DNA of 64,000 bases, taken from positions 11,109,550 through 11,173,549 of the forward strand of contig OX578286.1 of assembly GCA_951217055.1 (NCBI GenBank), written 5' to 3'. The stretch comes from Gerris lacustris (Eukaryota > Arthropoda > Insecta > Hemiptera > Gerridae). Positions within the stretch are counted from its first letter, which is position 1; each line of letters opens with the position of its first letter. Shown here in pieces: positions 33,181-45,915 of the stretch. Both the position numbers and the translations under genes were made by a program. Under the pieces are notes generated by a model. That model was not told the origin of the DNA, made no database searches, and saw nothing but the letters and a program-made list of their open reading frames with translations.

Positions 33181-33427
33181 TAACGATAAAAACAGTTTTC
33201 CTGGGAAAAAATCTAGTCCCTGAGAAAATAGCTTTAAACGCGGACACAGAGAGCCCGGGTTCGATTCCCCACCGAGGAGAAGTTATTTGAATGATAAATT
33301 TTGATCAAATGTTCAATAATAATTAAATGTACTTAAGAATACACAATAACTAATAAATGCAAATGACTGGACCAAGTAATTATCAAATCTTATATAAGAA
33401 AGTTTGTCTAAGTTGTCTCGGACCAGT
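33181..33427 (+). mobile_element. tRNA-related SINE, copy S1
   Basis: The part shared with 63577-63806 runs from about 33185 to GTTGTCTCGGACCAG. It includes a good RNA polymerase III B box, GGTTCGATTCC, at about 33258-33268, then GAGGAGAAGTTATTTGAATG, GTTCAATAATAATTAAATGT and AAGAAAGTTTGTCTAAGTTG. I see no clear A box. The high similarity of two copies in opposite orientation in unrelated contexts supports a mobile SINE. Confidence 0.65.
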
Positions 33428-33597
33428 TTTTGTGTTTTTAAACGCATGTAACAACAAAAGTTCATATTTATAAACAGTATAAAATAAGACACGGAATATT
33501 TTTTTGTATTCTATACAATATTATTACCCGGTATATCGAATTTATTCGGTATTTATTCCGTATATTTTTTTCCACATTGTTGATCCTTTTGTACATA

Positions 33598-33623
33598 TAA
33601 AAAAAAAAAAAAAAAAAAAAAAA
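33598..33623. repeat. Poly-A tract
   Basis: About 25 A in a row, broken by no other base. It could be the tail of a retroposed sequence, but no element body is recognisable upstream. Confidence 0.7.
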
Positions 33624-33703
33624 TCCTTTCGATTTCTGGCTGTGACGGAGTTAAATAAAGCATAAAAAAAGCAAATAAAATCATTATTTTACACACATAC
33701 ATT

Positions 33704-33840
<137 letters not shown>

Positions 33841-34026
33841 ATGGGGGTTCTGAAGTGACACTTGAATAGTTCACCAATTTGACTTCTTTTTGTGCATTGT
33901 ATATTTTTTATTTCTTTTGTCTCGACATCCAATACCTTGTTTTATGTATCATTGGGCATTTATTTCCACATTTTTTATTTATTTAATACAGAACTTGTAA
34001 CAGCAAATATGTCATATTTGTTTGTA

Positions 34027-34027
<1 letters not shown>

Positions 34028-34064
<37 letters not shown>
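34028..34064. repeat. (AT)n microsatellite
   Basis: About 37 bp of AT followed by GCGTGTGTGTGT. Confidence 0.95.
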
Positions 34065-34067
<3 letters not shown>

Positions 34068-34156
34068 TGTGTGTGTAAGTAAATATAAATATTGTACATA
34101 GTCGTCCGAGAGTCAGAAAGCCATTTATGTTTTATTCTGCCATCTCCAATAACAAC

Positions 34157-34157
<1 letters not shown>

Positions 34158-34241
<84 letters not shown>

Positions 34242-34350
34242 TTTTAAGTTAGCAACCGTTAAAGTGTAGATATGAGAGAGTTAGTGAGATACGGTCTAAA
34301 GAAAAAAACTAAGTTTTTACCAACTAGTTAGACCGTATCTCACTAACTCA

Positions 34351-34424
<74 letters not shown>
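34158..34424. repeat. Two (AT)n arrays around a 28-bp inverted repeat
   Basis: AT arrays at 34158-34232 and 34355-34424 enclose about 120 bp. The insert contains GAGTTAGTGAGATACGGTCT then A, and, after a loop of about 37 bp, TAGACCGTATCTCACTAACT then C. The arms match over about 28 bp with one mismatch and the right arm runs straight into the AT array. It looks like a tiny foldback element inserted in a (TA)n target, or a remnant of one. Confidence 0.85.
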
Positions 34425-34425
<1 letters not shown>

Positions 34426-34480
34426 GATGGTGCTTAATGAAAAAGAGATATATAACTTATGTATTATAAATAAAAAAAAA

Positions 34481-35112
34481 TTAGTCTACCAATTAATGGG
34501 GCTCATAGCTTCTTCGCGGCCTATTTTATGTACTTCAATGGTTATTTTGCTTTTACAATCTATTTTTGTCAAATAAATTTAAATTCCCTCCGTTTTTATT
34601 CTGTCAAAATTGTTTTGATTTCTACCTAAATTAAAATATTAATTAAGAAAAATTTAAGATGCATAGACTGATGAAATTAATTAGGGGCATTCTGCGGTCT
34701 ACTTTCGACAAACTATCCTAATTTCGTAAAAATCAGATGAGTACTTTTGAGGATATAGATGTAAATAAATGTATGTTTGTGCGCATGTGGATAAGAAAAA
34801 AATGGGCGCAGAACGAAACTTAAATGAGGATGATTATGACCTACCATAATAATATAAAAATTAGATTAACTTTGGACGAGAATTTTTATAGATATGTTGG
34901 TTCGCAAAAATTAAATAAATTAATAGACCGAGATGAGTACTTTTCATTACCATCGGACTGTAGTATTTAAGATATGTTGGTTAGTATTTAAAAATTGAGC
35001 GACAGACCGACAGACAGACACAGAACCAAAAATATTCCCTGATATCTGAAACGGATTTCTGTCTTGGAGACATAAAAAAACACTTCCGTTACCTTCGGTA
35101 CGCTCGGAAGCA
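34481..35112 (+). mobile_element. Family A, full length, rearranged (A9)
   Basis: Starts TTAGTCTACCAATTAATGGG and ends TTCGGTACGCTCGGAAGCAA. Around 34870-35000 the block with TAGATATGTTGGTTCGCAAA is partly duplicated (TTAAGATATGTTGGTTAG follows about 100 bp later). Confidence 0.82.
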
Positions 35113-35419
35113 ATAACTAATTCCTATCACTGGGCAAAATAAACTAAAAGATCGTTTAAATTAAAATATATATATATTTATATTATCTTCCTAAATAACT
35201 GTTTCATGGAACACAGAAAAAATAATATCCTCGTATTTAGGGAGGAAAATTTTATTGATTTAAGATAACATAGTTGTAATATTAGACTTATATAAGAAAC
35301 ACGAAAGAAGTTTAAAACAATAATTAATATAAGATAGGATAAAATTGCAACAATTGAACTTAAAAAAAAAAAATTGCTAGCAACTCATTGATACATCCAG
35401 CGATCTATCACAGAAAATA

Positions 35420-35930
35420 ATTGTTTAAATATGAATAAAGATAAGATGAATTAGCTTTAACTAAATATTATAAAGCTTTTTGACTAATAGATAGAATGCA
35501 AACAAAGTTTAAAACACGAATAGAGATAAGATAAAATAGTTTTAACTAAATATTATAAAGCAACTGAATGATAGATTTAATGTAAACAAGGTTTAAAACA
35601 CGAATAGAGATAAGATAAATTAGCTTTACCTAAATATTATAAAGCAACTGAATGATTGATTCAATGTAAACTAAGTTTAAAACACGAATAAAGATAAGAT
35701 AAATTAGCTTTAACTAAATATTATAAAACCAACTGTATGATAGATTCAATGTAAACAAATTTTAAAACACGAATGAAGATAAGATAAGCTAGCTTCAACT
35801 AAATATTATAAAGCAACTGTATGATAGATTTAATGTAAACAAAGTTTAAAACACGAATAAAGATAAGATAACATAGCTTTAACCAAATATTATCACGTAA
35901 TTAACTGATAGATCCAAAGTAGAAAAAGTT
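35420..35930 (+). repeat. About 84-bp tandem array
   Basis: Six units containing GTTTAAAACACGAATAAAGA, TAAGATAAATTAGCTTTAAC and TAAATATTATAAAGCAACTG, period close to 84 bp, decaying at both edges. Confidence 0.9.
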
Positions 35931-36109
35931 TAAAAGTAATAAAGTATAATATAAATATTTCTAAACTAAACCTAAAAAATGAAACAATAATCAAGGAACT
36001 AATGAAACATCGGGTTATCCAAAGCAGAAAATGTTTAAGATATTGCTAAAATATAAGTTCCTTAACTAAAGCTACAAAAAAAAACATTATCTAGTAACTA
36101 ACTAGCACA

Positions 36110-36690
36110 CCCTACTCCGACGAAGTTCAAAACTGTACTGAAGTACACTAAAGGTATATAACAAGTACCTGAGCTAAAAAAAAAAAAGGTATCTCCTACC
36201 TAACATATAAACCCCCACTACCTTGAACCTTTTTTGCATAACATCAACAAACTTTGCATACCATTAGACACACACCCTTTTCCATCATTGTATATTTTAT
36301 ACAATTTTTCTATTTTAAGGGTACTCTACCACTAAAAAAAGTACAGGTGGTGGTTCCCTCCTTTTTACTAAACATAAAAAAATCACATAATGAAAAAAAT
36401 GAATAGAATAAAATGAATTATGAATTAACATTTTTTTTTTCATTCATTCATATGAATACTGTATACGAGAGAAAGGGTTAGTAATTCATTTTCTCGTGTG
36501 CGCAAAATTCCATTGTTATGCATAACGTATTCAAATTAAGAATGTACCCTTTTTTTATATAACTCATATTTATATAGAAAGGGTTAAGGTAGGTACCTTA
36601 TACAAAAGTACCTTCTCTATAAAGGGTTACCTTATACCTTCCCTAACTTCTTTAGTAACCCTTTCAGATGAAAAGAAAGACTTTTTTTTA
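36110..36690. other. Non-coding stretch rich in GGTACC and AAGGGTTA words
   Basis: No gene recognised. Words such as AAAGGGTTAAGGTAGGTACC, AAAGTACCTTCTCTATAAAG and GGTTACCTTATACC are dense. Similar composition occurs at about 3460-3740 and 24170-24760. Confidence 0.45.
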
Positions 36691-36892
36691 AGGGATCATC
36701 TTTTGATCAGTTTATAGGTTTAGGAAATGATCTTCTCACGAGTATCTATGTCAGACATAAAATGTTCTAAGCTTTAGTAAAAATATGTTCTATTTATCAT
36801 TTTTATGTTCATAGTATTTTAGTTAACACATCCAAGTTTGATGATTAGATGATTATGAAAAATATCAAATATACGGATGACAAACATTTTGA

Positions 36893-37640
36893 AGATGGAT
36901 AATGATCATTTACATGGAAGATCACCATGAGATAAGTTATGATCAGCAAAAATATTATGTTAAGATATGTAACCGAAGGAAAAACTACAAAGAACATCAT
37001 GGGCGCAGAAAAGGTATACACCTGAAGAGAACTGTTTGGACTATAAAGGATTCATTGGAAAAAATACAGATGAATGACTTATTGAAGATGGATAATGTTG
37101 ATTAACATGGAAGACGACCATGAGAAAAGTTATGATCAGCAAAAATATTATGTTAAGATATGTAACCGAAGGAAAAACTACAAAGAACATCATGGGCGCA
37201 GAAAAGGTATACCCCTGAAGAGAACTGTTTGGACTATGAAGGTTTCATGGGAAAAAATACAGATGAATGACATATTGAAGATGGATAATGTTGATTAACA
37301 TGGAAGACGACCATGAGAAAAGTTATGATCAACAAAAATATCATGTTAAGATATGCGACCGAAGGAAAAACCGAAAAGAACATCATGGGCGCAGAAAAGG
37401 TATACACCTGAAGAGAACTGTTTGGACTATAAAGGATTCATTGGAAAAAATACAGATGAATGACTTATTGAAGATGGATAATGTTGATTAACATGGAAGA
37501 CGACCATGAGAAAAGTTATGATCAGCAAAAATATTATGTTAAGATATGTAACCGAAGGAAAAACTACAAAGAACATCATGGGCGCAGAAAAGGTATACAC
37601 CTAAAGAAAACTATTTGGACTATGAAGAATTCATTGCTTT
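36893..37640 (+). repeat. 193-bp tandem repeat, about 3.9 units
   Basis: Units start near 36902, 37095, 37288 and 37481. They share ACGACCATGAGAAAAGTTAT, TATGTAACCGAAGGAAAAAC, AACATCATGGGCGCAGAAAA and GAGAACTGTTTGGACTATAA. Each unit holds a 67-codon frame encoding a Lys/Arg-rich peptide (YDQQKYYVKICNRRKN, HHGRRKGIHLKRTVW). Because 193 is not a multiple of three, the frames do not join. I recognise no domain. The unit may derive from a piece of gene, but there is no sign of translation. Confidence 0.9.
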
Positions 37641-37869
37641 GACAAATCTTACAGCGTACAAACCTGAAAAAATAATTTTTGAAGGACTGCAAGAACATTT
37701 TTAAAAATTGTAAAGTGGAGTTAGCCTAGTATTAGGTAAACTAGTAAAAACCTGTCTCTCCACAATATATTTTTAAGGCGAAACCCTTTAGCTTCAAGTT
37801 GTTATTATCAGGGCCGGAGAGAAAGAGTCAGATGGATGGATATAGGGATCAGTTTATATGGCTAGACAA

Positions 37870-38972
37870 ACTTGTGTACTTTACTGCCATTTGAAATTTT
37901 ACATGCATTTTTTAATTGTACTTTAGACTTTAGACGATATGTATAAAGTTTTATAAAAAAACGTTACGTTAGAACGTAAAATATATCGCTAGTTTTCTCT
38001 ATTTTAAACGTGTAGGTCCGCTTTAATGTTTCTAGTATATTTATCACTTCATAGAGATGTCAGTGTTGATTTTAAAAATAGTTATTCATGCACCTAGGGA
38101 ATAAAGTAAGCCATTATTCCCTGAGCAAAATAGATGGTTCTTGAGGCGAAGCCAAAGGAACGACGGTCTTTAAATTCCAAGGCGAAGCCAAGGGAATAAC
38201 ACTTATTAGCTCCCGAGGCGCATCCAAGGGAGATAATTACCGCGAGGGGAATAGTGGCACTTTACTCCCGAGGTATAAACAATATTTTATCTACAGTAGG
38301 GAGAAAATACACATTTTCATCCATTGCACAGTCATTATTAATTATTTTAATAAAAAACAATAATTTTTAGCACTTTTAATAGCAGGTATAAGAGATTCAA
38401 TATTAAGAACAAATAGGAATTGCAATAAAACTCAAATTGAAGGTTATTTAGATGTAGGTTATAAACAATGATAAACAAGGTCAAAAAAGCAGTGTCGCCA
38501 ACCTGATTTCAACAACTTCATTACATTAGCCGTTCAATCTCTACTATTTATAAAATAATTAAGTTGGCAATCCTTCTTTTTCTCCCTGGTTTTACTTTTT
38601 CTCCCTACTTTTGAGTTCAGGGAAGAAAATAATTACTTTAGTCCCTCTAAACGAATCCAAAATCATAACTTTTTCTCCCTATTGGAGATCAAAGGATTAT
38701 CCTAAATAAATGAAGTTAGAAGTTTTTCTTGTCCTAAAATTCCAATTTTACATTTGAAGCTTTCTTTTACGCGAGCGTTGGTAGTGAATACTTGGGCGTA
38801 TAACGTGGTCCAACGAATTTGTCCTGGCCATTGGTAAAATGTACATGAACAAGTATACCTAATTTCCACTAAATCGGTCAACTTTTACTCAAGATATGGT
38901 CATCGGTCGATTTCATGACGGTAGTTTTTTCAGATTTACTCCCGGGCTCCAAACGTGCCATAAGGAACTTAG
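37870..38972 (+). mobile_element. Family C long copy with an insertion (C4)
   Basis: From CTTTACTGCCATTTGAAATT through GTAGGTCCGCTTTAATGTTT and TATCACTTCATAGAGATGTC it matches copy C3 (41231-42132, inverted). It is interrupted at about 38092-38692, then resumes with AAATGAAGTTAGAAG, CTTTTACGCGAGCGTTGG and CTCCCGGGCTCC and ends CCATAAGGAACTTAGTTCCA. The far 5' terminus is not recognisable. Confidence 0.75.
38092..38692. mobile_element. Insertion in family C, candidate family K element
   Basis: About 600 bp absent from copy C3 at the same point. It begins CACCTAGGGAATAAAGTAAG and ends CTTTTTCTCCCTATTGGAGA, which are imperfectly inverted (TAGGGAATAAAGTAA against TAGGGAGAAAAAGTTA). The left part repeats GAGGCGAAGCC, AAGGCGAAGCCAAGGGAATA and GAGGCGCATCCAAGGGAGAT. 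The right part repeats CTTTTTCTCCCT. No coding frame. Confidence 0.6.
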
Positions 38973-39160
38973 TTCCAATAATTTTTGCTTGCCAACTTGA
39001 GCGATCTAAAATTACTCTTGTCAAGAACAACTGAAAATATCCTTACAGGCTCGAACAAAATCAATATAACACAGATTATAAGTATGTATGACTGATTCTA
39101 ACAAAAATCTTATGATATCAAGCGAAGAAAATGCAGTAGTAAGAAACAAAATTACATACG

Positions 39161-39161
<1 letters not shown>

Positions 39162-39230
<69 letters not shown>
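39162..39230. repeat. (AT)n microsatellite
   Basis: About 70 bp of AT. Confidence 0.97.
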
Positions 39231-39232
<2 letters not shown>

Positions 39233-39299
39233 TATTTTTTATATATATCATTGACATCAGATGTTGCTGACACTTGTACATTAGTCAGAGGGGTTAAAA

Positions 39300-40145
39300 T
39301 ATGCAGCACTCTCTCCCTTCAATTTGCCCCCCTCCACTTTTTATTGATAAGTATATATTTTATCTCGGAAAGTAAGTTATGAAATAAAATATTTCATTTT
39401 TTCAAAAACACACGTATTTAGAAGGGAAAACGGAGCAATAAATGATTTTGAAAACAACCTAAATTATTTACGTCGAATGATAAATACGTTTTTTACTTCG
39501 AAAGATTTAAAACTTAGAACTTGTTATTTTCCCCCCGAAGGAAATTGGATTTTTCTCAACTATGTATTTATTACCACCTTCGATTATCGAAATATTGCGA
39601 TTTTTTTTTTTTTTTTTTAAATTTATTGCTTACTATTAAGTGTAGAAAGGGAAGAAAACATTATACTTGGTGTGCAATGCAGTTGTCTGCTTGCAATATT
39701 TAGCTGAGCGTACATTTTAATTTTAAATTTTATTCATGCGTTAAAATTCATATTACATTAATCAAAAACGTCCCTACTGTTTGACGGGAGATGTAACTCC
39801 GCATCGCTTCTTTTAAGATTCTGCATATTTGATAGATAATTTCATTTGGCTCAATAACTAAACAAACCCTTATTATAAATAATGTAAACAAACCACTCAG
39901 TGAATTTTTAAACATAATAACAAACACATACATTTGTTATGAATACACTTATATGAAACAGCTGATAAGTTACAATTTTATTTATTAACAGCTGATCGGA
40001 TACATTAAACAGCTGATGGTTAACAATAAACAGTTTTATTTACAAACAGCTGAAATCTGATCAAAAATAGTAATATTTCTAATTTTTAATTAAAAAGCAT
40101 TCTTTCCTGTTTTTCTATTTTACCCCCTCTTAAATGAAAATATGA
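39300..40145. other. Unassigned A+T-rich stretch
   Basis: No gene recognised. A poly-T run of about 18 lies near 39601. At 39955-40060 the word CAGCTGA recurs four times (AACAGCTGATAAG, AACAGCTGATCGG, AACAGCTGATGG, AACAGCTGAAATC), a loose local repeat that contains E-box CAGCTG cores. Confidence 0.5.
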
Positions 40146-40149
40146 CAAA

Positions 40150-40255
40150 ATAGACTGCCAATTAGTGTGGCACATAGCTTCCTCGCATTATATCATGTAC
40201 TTTATTGTTATATTAACATTAAAATTATTGTTATATTACTTTATTGTTATATTGT
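40150..40255 (+). mobile_element. Family A 5' end (A10, left part of chimera)
   Basis: TAGACTGCCAATTAGTGTGG, CACATAGCTTCCTCGCATT and ATATCATGTACTTTATTG. The family A sequence stops after about 100 bp and family C sequence follows. Confidence 0.8.
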
Positions 40256-40282
40256 TTATTTTGTAAAAACTATTATTAGTTT

Positions 40283-40562
40283 TAGCGATCTTTAACACTT
40301 CATAGCGGTGTCGCTGTTGGTTTTACTAAAAAATTGTATTTGTAAAAAATGTTTGTCTCATAGAATAGATGAAGTAAGATTTTTTTCCCGACCTAAAATT
40401 CCAACTTTAAATTTAAAGTTCACGTTTACGCGAGCGTGGCTCGTTAACGCTTATACGGATAACGTTGTCCAACGAACTCGTCCTGGGCATTAGTAAAATG
40501 AACATGTCTACCAAATTTCATCAAAATCGGTCAACATTTACTCAAATTATCGTCGCACGTTT
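40283..40562 (+). mobile_element. Family C middle segment (C5, centre of chimera)
   Basis: CACTTCATAGCGGTGTCGCT, CCTAAAATTCCAACTTTAAA, GTTTACGCGAGCGTGGCTCG, GGGCATTAGTAAAATGAACA and AAATTTCATCAAAATCGGTC, then ACTCAAATTATCGTCGCACG. Neither family C terminus is present. The segment passes into family A near 40563. Confidence 0.78.
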
Positions 40563-40738
40563 CATAATTCGCGGACACACAGACCGACAGACAGACAGAC
40601 AGACACGAGACCAAAAATGTTGCCTGATGTCTGAAACGGATTTCTGTCTTGGCATTTTTAAAATCGGAGGCATAAAACTTTTTTGTTCTCAAAAGTGAAC
40701 ACAATGCTTCCGTTACCTTCGGTAAGCTCGGAAGCAAA
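40563..40738 (+). mobile_element. Family A 3' end (A10, right part of chimera)
   Basis: From CAGACCGACAGACAGACAGA through GATGTCTGAAACGGATTTCT to an intact terminal hairpin (GCTTCCGTTACCTTCGGTAA, then GCTCGGAAGCAA). With 40150-40255 this gives an element with both family A ends and a family C middle. Confidence 0.85.
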
Positions 40739-40794
40739 AGAACATAACAACAATAACTGTACTCTTAAAGAGCTTCCCAACGACATGCATCATG

Positions 40795-40985
40795 AAGGGC
40801 ATATACTATTTTAACTTTTTTACCCTGTATTCCGTACACCTGTGAACCAATTTGGACCATTTCAGAAGTATATCTTCTTGTGGTTGGTCACTATGACCGT
40901 GCCGAATTTTGTGCGGATCGGTTCAGCTGTTCAGGAGGAGTATGTGTCCAACCAATTGCAAAGTGTAAGATAACGCTTACGTAAT
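40795..40985 (+). repeat. Single copy of a related ATTTTGTGCGGATCGG module
   Basis: ACACCTGTGAACCAATTTGG, TCACTATGACCGTGCCGAAT, TTTGTGCGGATCGGTTCAGC then TGTTCAGGAGG. It is not otherwise repeated here. It has the same general wording (ATTTTGTGCGGATCGG, TTCAGCTGTTCAGGAGG) as the modules of families A, C and G, and wording familiar from arthropod repeats. Confidence 0.4.
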
Positions 40986-41230
40986 TTATGTCTTGTTTAG
41001 TTGTTACTGCTTTATCAAGTGTTTCGAGTTTTTTATTTTATTTTATCTTTTAGCGAATTTTCGCCTTCAACATAAATTGCCTATATTCACATTAGAGTGA
41101 TTTTTTAATTCTGCTGGGGTATATTGGAACTAAGAAATCCATTAGCGAACAACTTTTTTTGTGTCAGTGTTGTAACAATAACCAAGAACAAAGAAGTATT
41201 AGTTTTTGGTTTTTGGAAGTTGTGGAAGCC

Positions 41231-42132
41231 AGTGATTCCGAAAAAAAAGACCGTCACAAAATCATCGTCACAAAACCAAGCGTCACGAAATCTACTGTTG
41301 GCGATAACTTGAGTAAAAGATGATTGAGTAGTTGAAATTTTGTACACATGTTCATTTTACCAATGCCCAGGATGAGTTAGTTGGACAACGTTATCTGCCC
41401 AAGCGATCACGCGCAACGCTCGCGTAAACGTAAGCTTCAAATTTAAAATTGGAATTTTAGGACGGGAAAAATTCTAACTTCATCTTTAAATAATTTTAAT
41501 TTTTTTAATCTCATTAAATAATGAGACACAACTTTTTTAAATATTTTTTTTTTTTAGTAAAACGAGCATTGATACTGCTATGAAGTGATAAATATCGCTG
41601 CATTTATTAAAGCGGACCTAAACGTTTAAAATAAAGAAAACAACGTTTTTACCGATATCTTAGGTTCTAACGTAACGATTTTAATAAACCTTCATACACA
41701 ATACACATCGTCTAAAGTACAATTAAAACAGGCATGTAAAACTTCAACCTGGCACAAGCAGACGTTTTTTAGTAGGGAAGAGATATATTCTATAATATTT
41801 TAAATTAGTAGGCCGGGTAGGTAGAAAAAATCTTATTTCCTACCAACTACAAACATATCCTTTAACTATAAACTCATCATGACTAACTTTTTCTCAATAT
41901 TCAATACATATTTCTTGTAGGACGCTTGCTATAATGATACATAATAATATAATGCTTTTCTAGGTACAAACAGTTATGTAGTTACTTTTAATTTTGTCTC
42001 TTTTATAAATCCACCATGTATAAGTAGTTAGCAACGTATACGTACTTAGCAGTGTGATTTTAAAATTTATATTTAATGAAAAATGTAAGGATCTTCGTTC
42101 CTACCGGGTGTCCCGCGACACCACACGATTTT
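41231..42132 (-). mobile_element. Family C long copy, inverted (C3)
   Basis: Starts in the subterminal part (GATTCCGAAAAAAAAGACCG) and runs to GTAAGGATCTTCGTTCCTAC, CGGGTGTCCCGCGACACCAC. It includes the long middle segment (GTCTAAAGTACAATTAAAAC, GGCCGGGTAGGTAGAAAAAA) shared with C4 and in part with C2. The GGAACGAAGTTCC terminus on the left is missing. Confidence 0.8.
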
Positions 42133-42471
42133 TTTTTTTGTCTGAGGTGAGCGCAAAGATGTTGCGCAATTTGTAGGCTTGGTTTCATCGAAAATATTGA
42201 GTAGACCCAAAGTTATTAACAATTTTATAAAATAATAACCTGAAAAACGTAGGTTGACAGTGAAGGAGATTATGATTTACCGTTTCTGTTGACCCACCAC
42301 AACCAAAACCCACAGACTCTCAAATCAAAATATTTGGGTACTTCTAGAACACCTAAAGACTCGCGGTTTTTTGCGTTTGGTCGGAAATTGGCCAAAACCG
42401 ACTGGAAAAATCCGAAAAGTTTAAAAAAAAAAAGTTGTGTCCCCCCCCCCCCCCTTTAAAATTAAAGAGGG

Positions 42472-43035
42472 TGGACGCAACTTTTAAGTTCTTTTGGAGG
42501 CTAATTGTGGCTAAACGGGAAGTCGTATCGAAAAGCAGATAGCACCAGCGATAACTGATTTTAAAAGATCTACAACTTTGGTCCTATGACATTTTGTCGT
42601 ACCTCCATCGGTTCTACCTTAAATAGAGATAAATTTTATATTATTTTTATAAAAATGGGACTTTAAGCTCTAATGGCGTCCGAAATTGTTGACCGATTTA
42701 ATTTCTAATTGGGGTTCTTAAACCTCACACTAATGCTCTTTAAATCGAATATTTATTATTTTATTAATTGTTCCCAGAACTATAGTTATTTAATATTTAC
42801 TGGTGCAACTGCCGTATTGGGTGAAGAAACTGGTAATTAATCTAATGCACCATCAACCATTATTGATGACTGTTCAATGACTTCCCAGTCTAATTTGGTT
42901 TGGACTACGTTTATTTTCTTTTTTTTATACCTTTTTTATCATTGTTATATACTAATGTATTACTTAGTTTCAATTGGTTATTATATACATATATAGATAG
43001 ACTTCATATTTATTATACCAATTTTAGCATTGATA
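42472..43035 (+). repeat. Family F repeat, copy F1
   Basis: Starts GGACGCAACTTTTAAGTTCT and runs through AACGGGAAGTCGTATCGAAA, TCTACAACTTTGGTCCTATG, GTACCTCCATCGGTTCTACC, GGCGTCCGAAATTGTTGACC and ACTGGTGCAACTGCCGTATT to ATATAGATAGACTTC. It is followed directly by F2 in the same orientation. No stop-free frame of note, and ends without TIRs. A short frame at 42900-43100 straddles the F1/F2 junction and is not a gene. Confidence 0.8.
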
Positions 43036-43530
43036 TAACGGGAAGTCGTATCGAAAAGCAGACAACTAATTTTAAAAGATCTACAACTTTGGTCCTATGA
43101 CATTTTGTCGTACCTCCATCGGTTCTACCTTAAATAGAGCTAAATTTGATATTATTTTTTTAAAAAATTGACTTTAAGCTCTTATGGCGTCCGAAATTGT
43201 TGACCGATTTAATTTCTAATTAGGGTTCTTAAACCTCACACTAATGCTCTTTAAATCGATTATTTATTATTTTACTAATTGTTCCTAGAACTATAGTTAT
43301 TGAATATTTACTGGTGCAACTGCCGCATTGAGAGAAGAAAATGGTAATTTAATGAATTCAACATCATTTTTTGTTCAATGACTTCCTAGTCTAATTAGTT
43401 TTGACTACGTTTATTTTCTTAACTATTATACCATTTTTTAGCATTGTAATTTATTACTATATTACTTATTTTATAAATATATAGATAGACTCCAAACTAC
43501 GAGTTGGAGAGTATTATATTCTTAATAACG
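43036..43530 (+). repeat. Family F repeat, copy F2 (tandem to F1)
   Basis: Starts at AACGGGAAGTCGTATCGAAA and lacks the first 50 bases of F1. Otherwise it follows it block by block to ATATAGATAGACTCCAAACT. The third copy, 59722-60275, starts with the F1-type beginning. Confidence 0.8.
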
Positions 43531-45000
<1,470 letters not shown>

Positions 45001-45056
45001 GGTTAGAGGTGGTTAGAGGTGGTTAGAGGTGGTTAGAGGTGGTTAGAGGTGGTTAA
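45001..45056 (+). repeat. 10-bp minisatellite GGTTAGAGGT
   Basis: Five perfect tandem copies of GGTTAGAGGT followed by GGTTAAG. Confidence 0.95.
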
Positions 45057-45305
45057 GTATTGCTTTAGTAGTATTGTTGTAGAAGAATTGTTTTAGGAAT
45101 TGGTCAGATTAGCAAATGTTAGGATAAGCTTTGTTAGAAATTTGTACAAATCATTTTATATATTTATAAATGTTTGTTTTACACATAGATTTCCTTAACA
45201 TATGTTTAAGGAAATGTTATCAGATTAGCGTGCATTTAAATCAGTCATAAATTCATACTAAACATAAAATAAATTTGTACTGGTAATTTCAATGAATTGT
45301 TCAGA

Positions 45306-45915
45306 TTAATATATCGATGGCTAAGAAGTGATACCTCGTAACTACGAAAATTATGATTTTGAGGTTTTCGTTATATTGGCCATGGGAGGCTTGTCTGCAA
45401 GAACATACGAGATCTCGTAAGTAAAAATAAAATCCTTCACATAGAAAATGGGCAGTCGTGACATCTCGTATCAGATTCGCAAACTATTTATTATGTGATA
45501 GCTTGTATCTACACCTCGTTTATGTTTCTGGTGAATGTGTTTTGGTGAAGGTTAGTTGTGACTCCTCATTACTGAACTGCTAATTCGTATGTGAGACCTC
45601 GTATGTGTTTCTGGTGTATGTGTTTTGGTGAAGGTTAGTTGTGACACCTCATAACTGAGCTGCTTCGTAAGTGAGACCTCGTATGAGTTTATTAAAGTAG
45701 TGACAAGTAAGATCTCGTGACTACATTATTTTATAAACTGTTATAATTTGACAGTTACCAATGTTTCAGAAGGGTTATATGTTATACAAATTTATAAAAC
45801 ACGTAAAAAGCTTAGTTAGTTAAGTTTTTTTGTTTTTTTTAAATAGTTTTTTCTTCCTCCTGTAAATCTGATATTTTGAAGATACGAGGTATCACTTCTT
45901 AACCATCGATATATT
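45306..45915. mobile_element. TIR element H with subterminal ACCTCGTA words
   Basis: TIRs of about 35 bp with one mismatch: TAATATATCGATGGCTAAGA then AGTGATACCTCGTA on the left, and the inverse at 45881-45915. The inside repeats ACCTCGT(A/T) and its variants (GATCTCGTAAG, GACATCTCGTATC, ACACCTCGTTTATG, GAGACCTCGTATGTG twice) and duplicates TGTTTTGGTGAAGGTTAGTT. Such arrays of a terminal word are typical of transposase-binding subterminal repeats. No transposase frame. The superfamily is not clear; the flanks show no convincing target duplication. Confidence 0.75.

Noticed and set aside
33240..33280. Functional tRNA gene at GCCCGGGTTCGATTCC
   Set aside because: Only a B box is present, with no cloverleaf around it. 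The sequence recurs with a long tail at 63577-63806, so it is a SINE part.
45001..45056. Telomere-like GGTTAGAGGT repeats
   Set aside because: The unit is 10 bp and does not contain uninterrupted (TTAGG)n or (TTAGGG)n. Five copies in an internal position look like a minisatellite.
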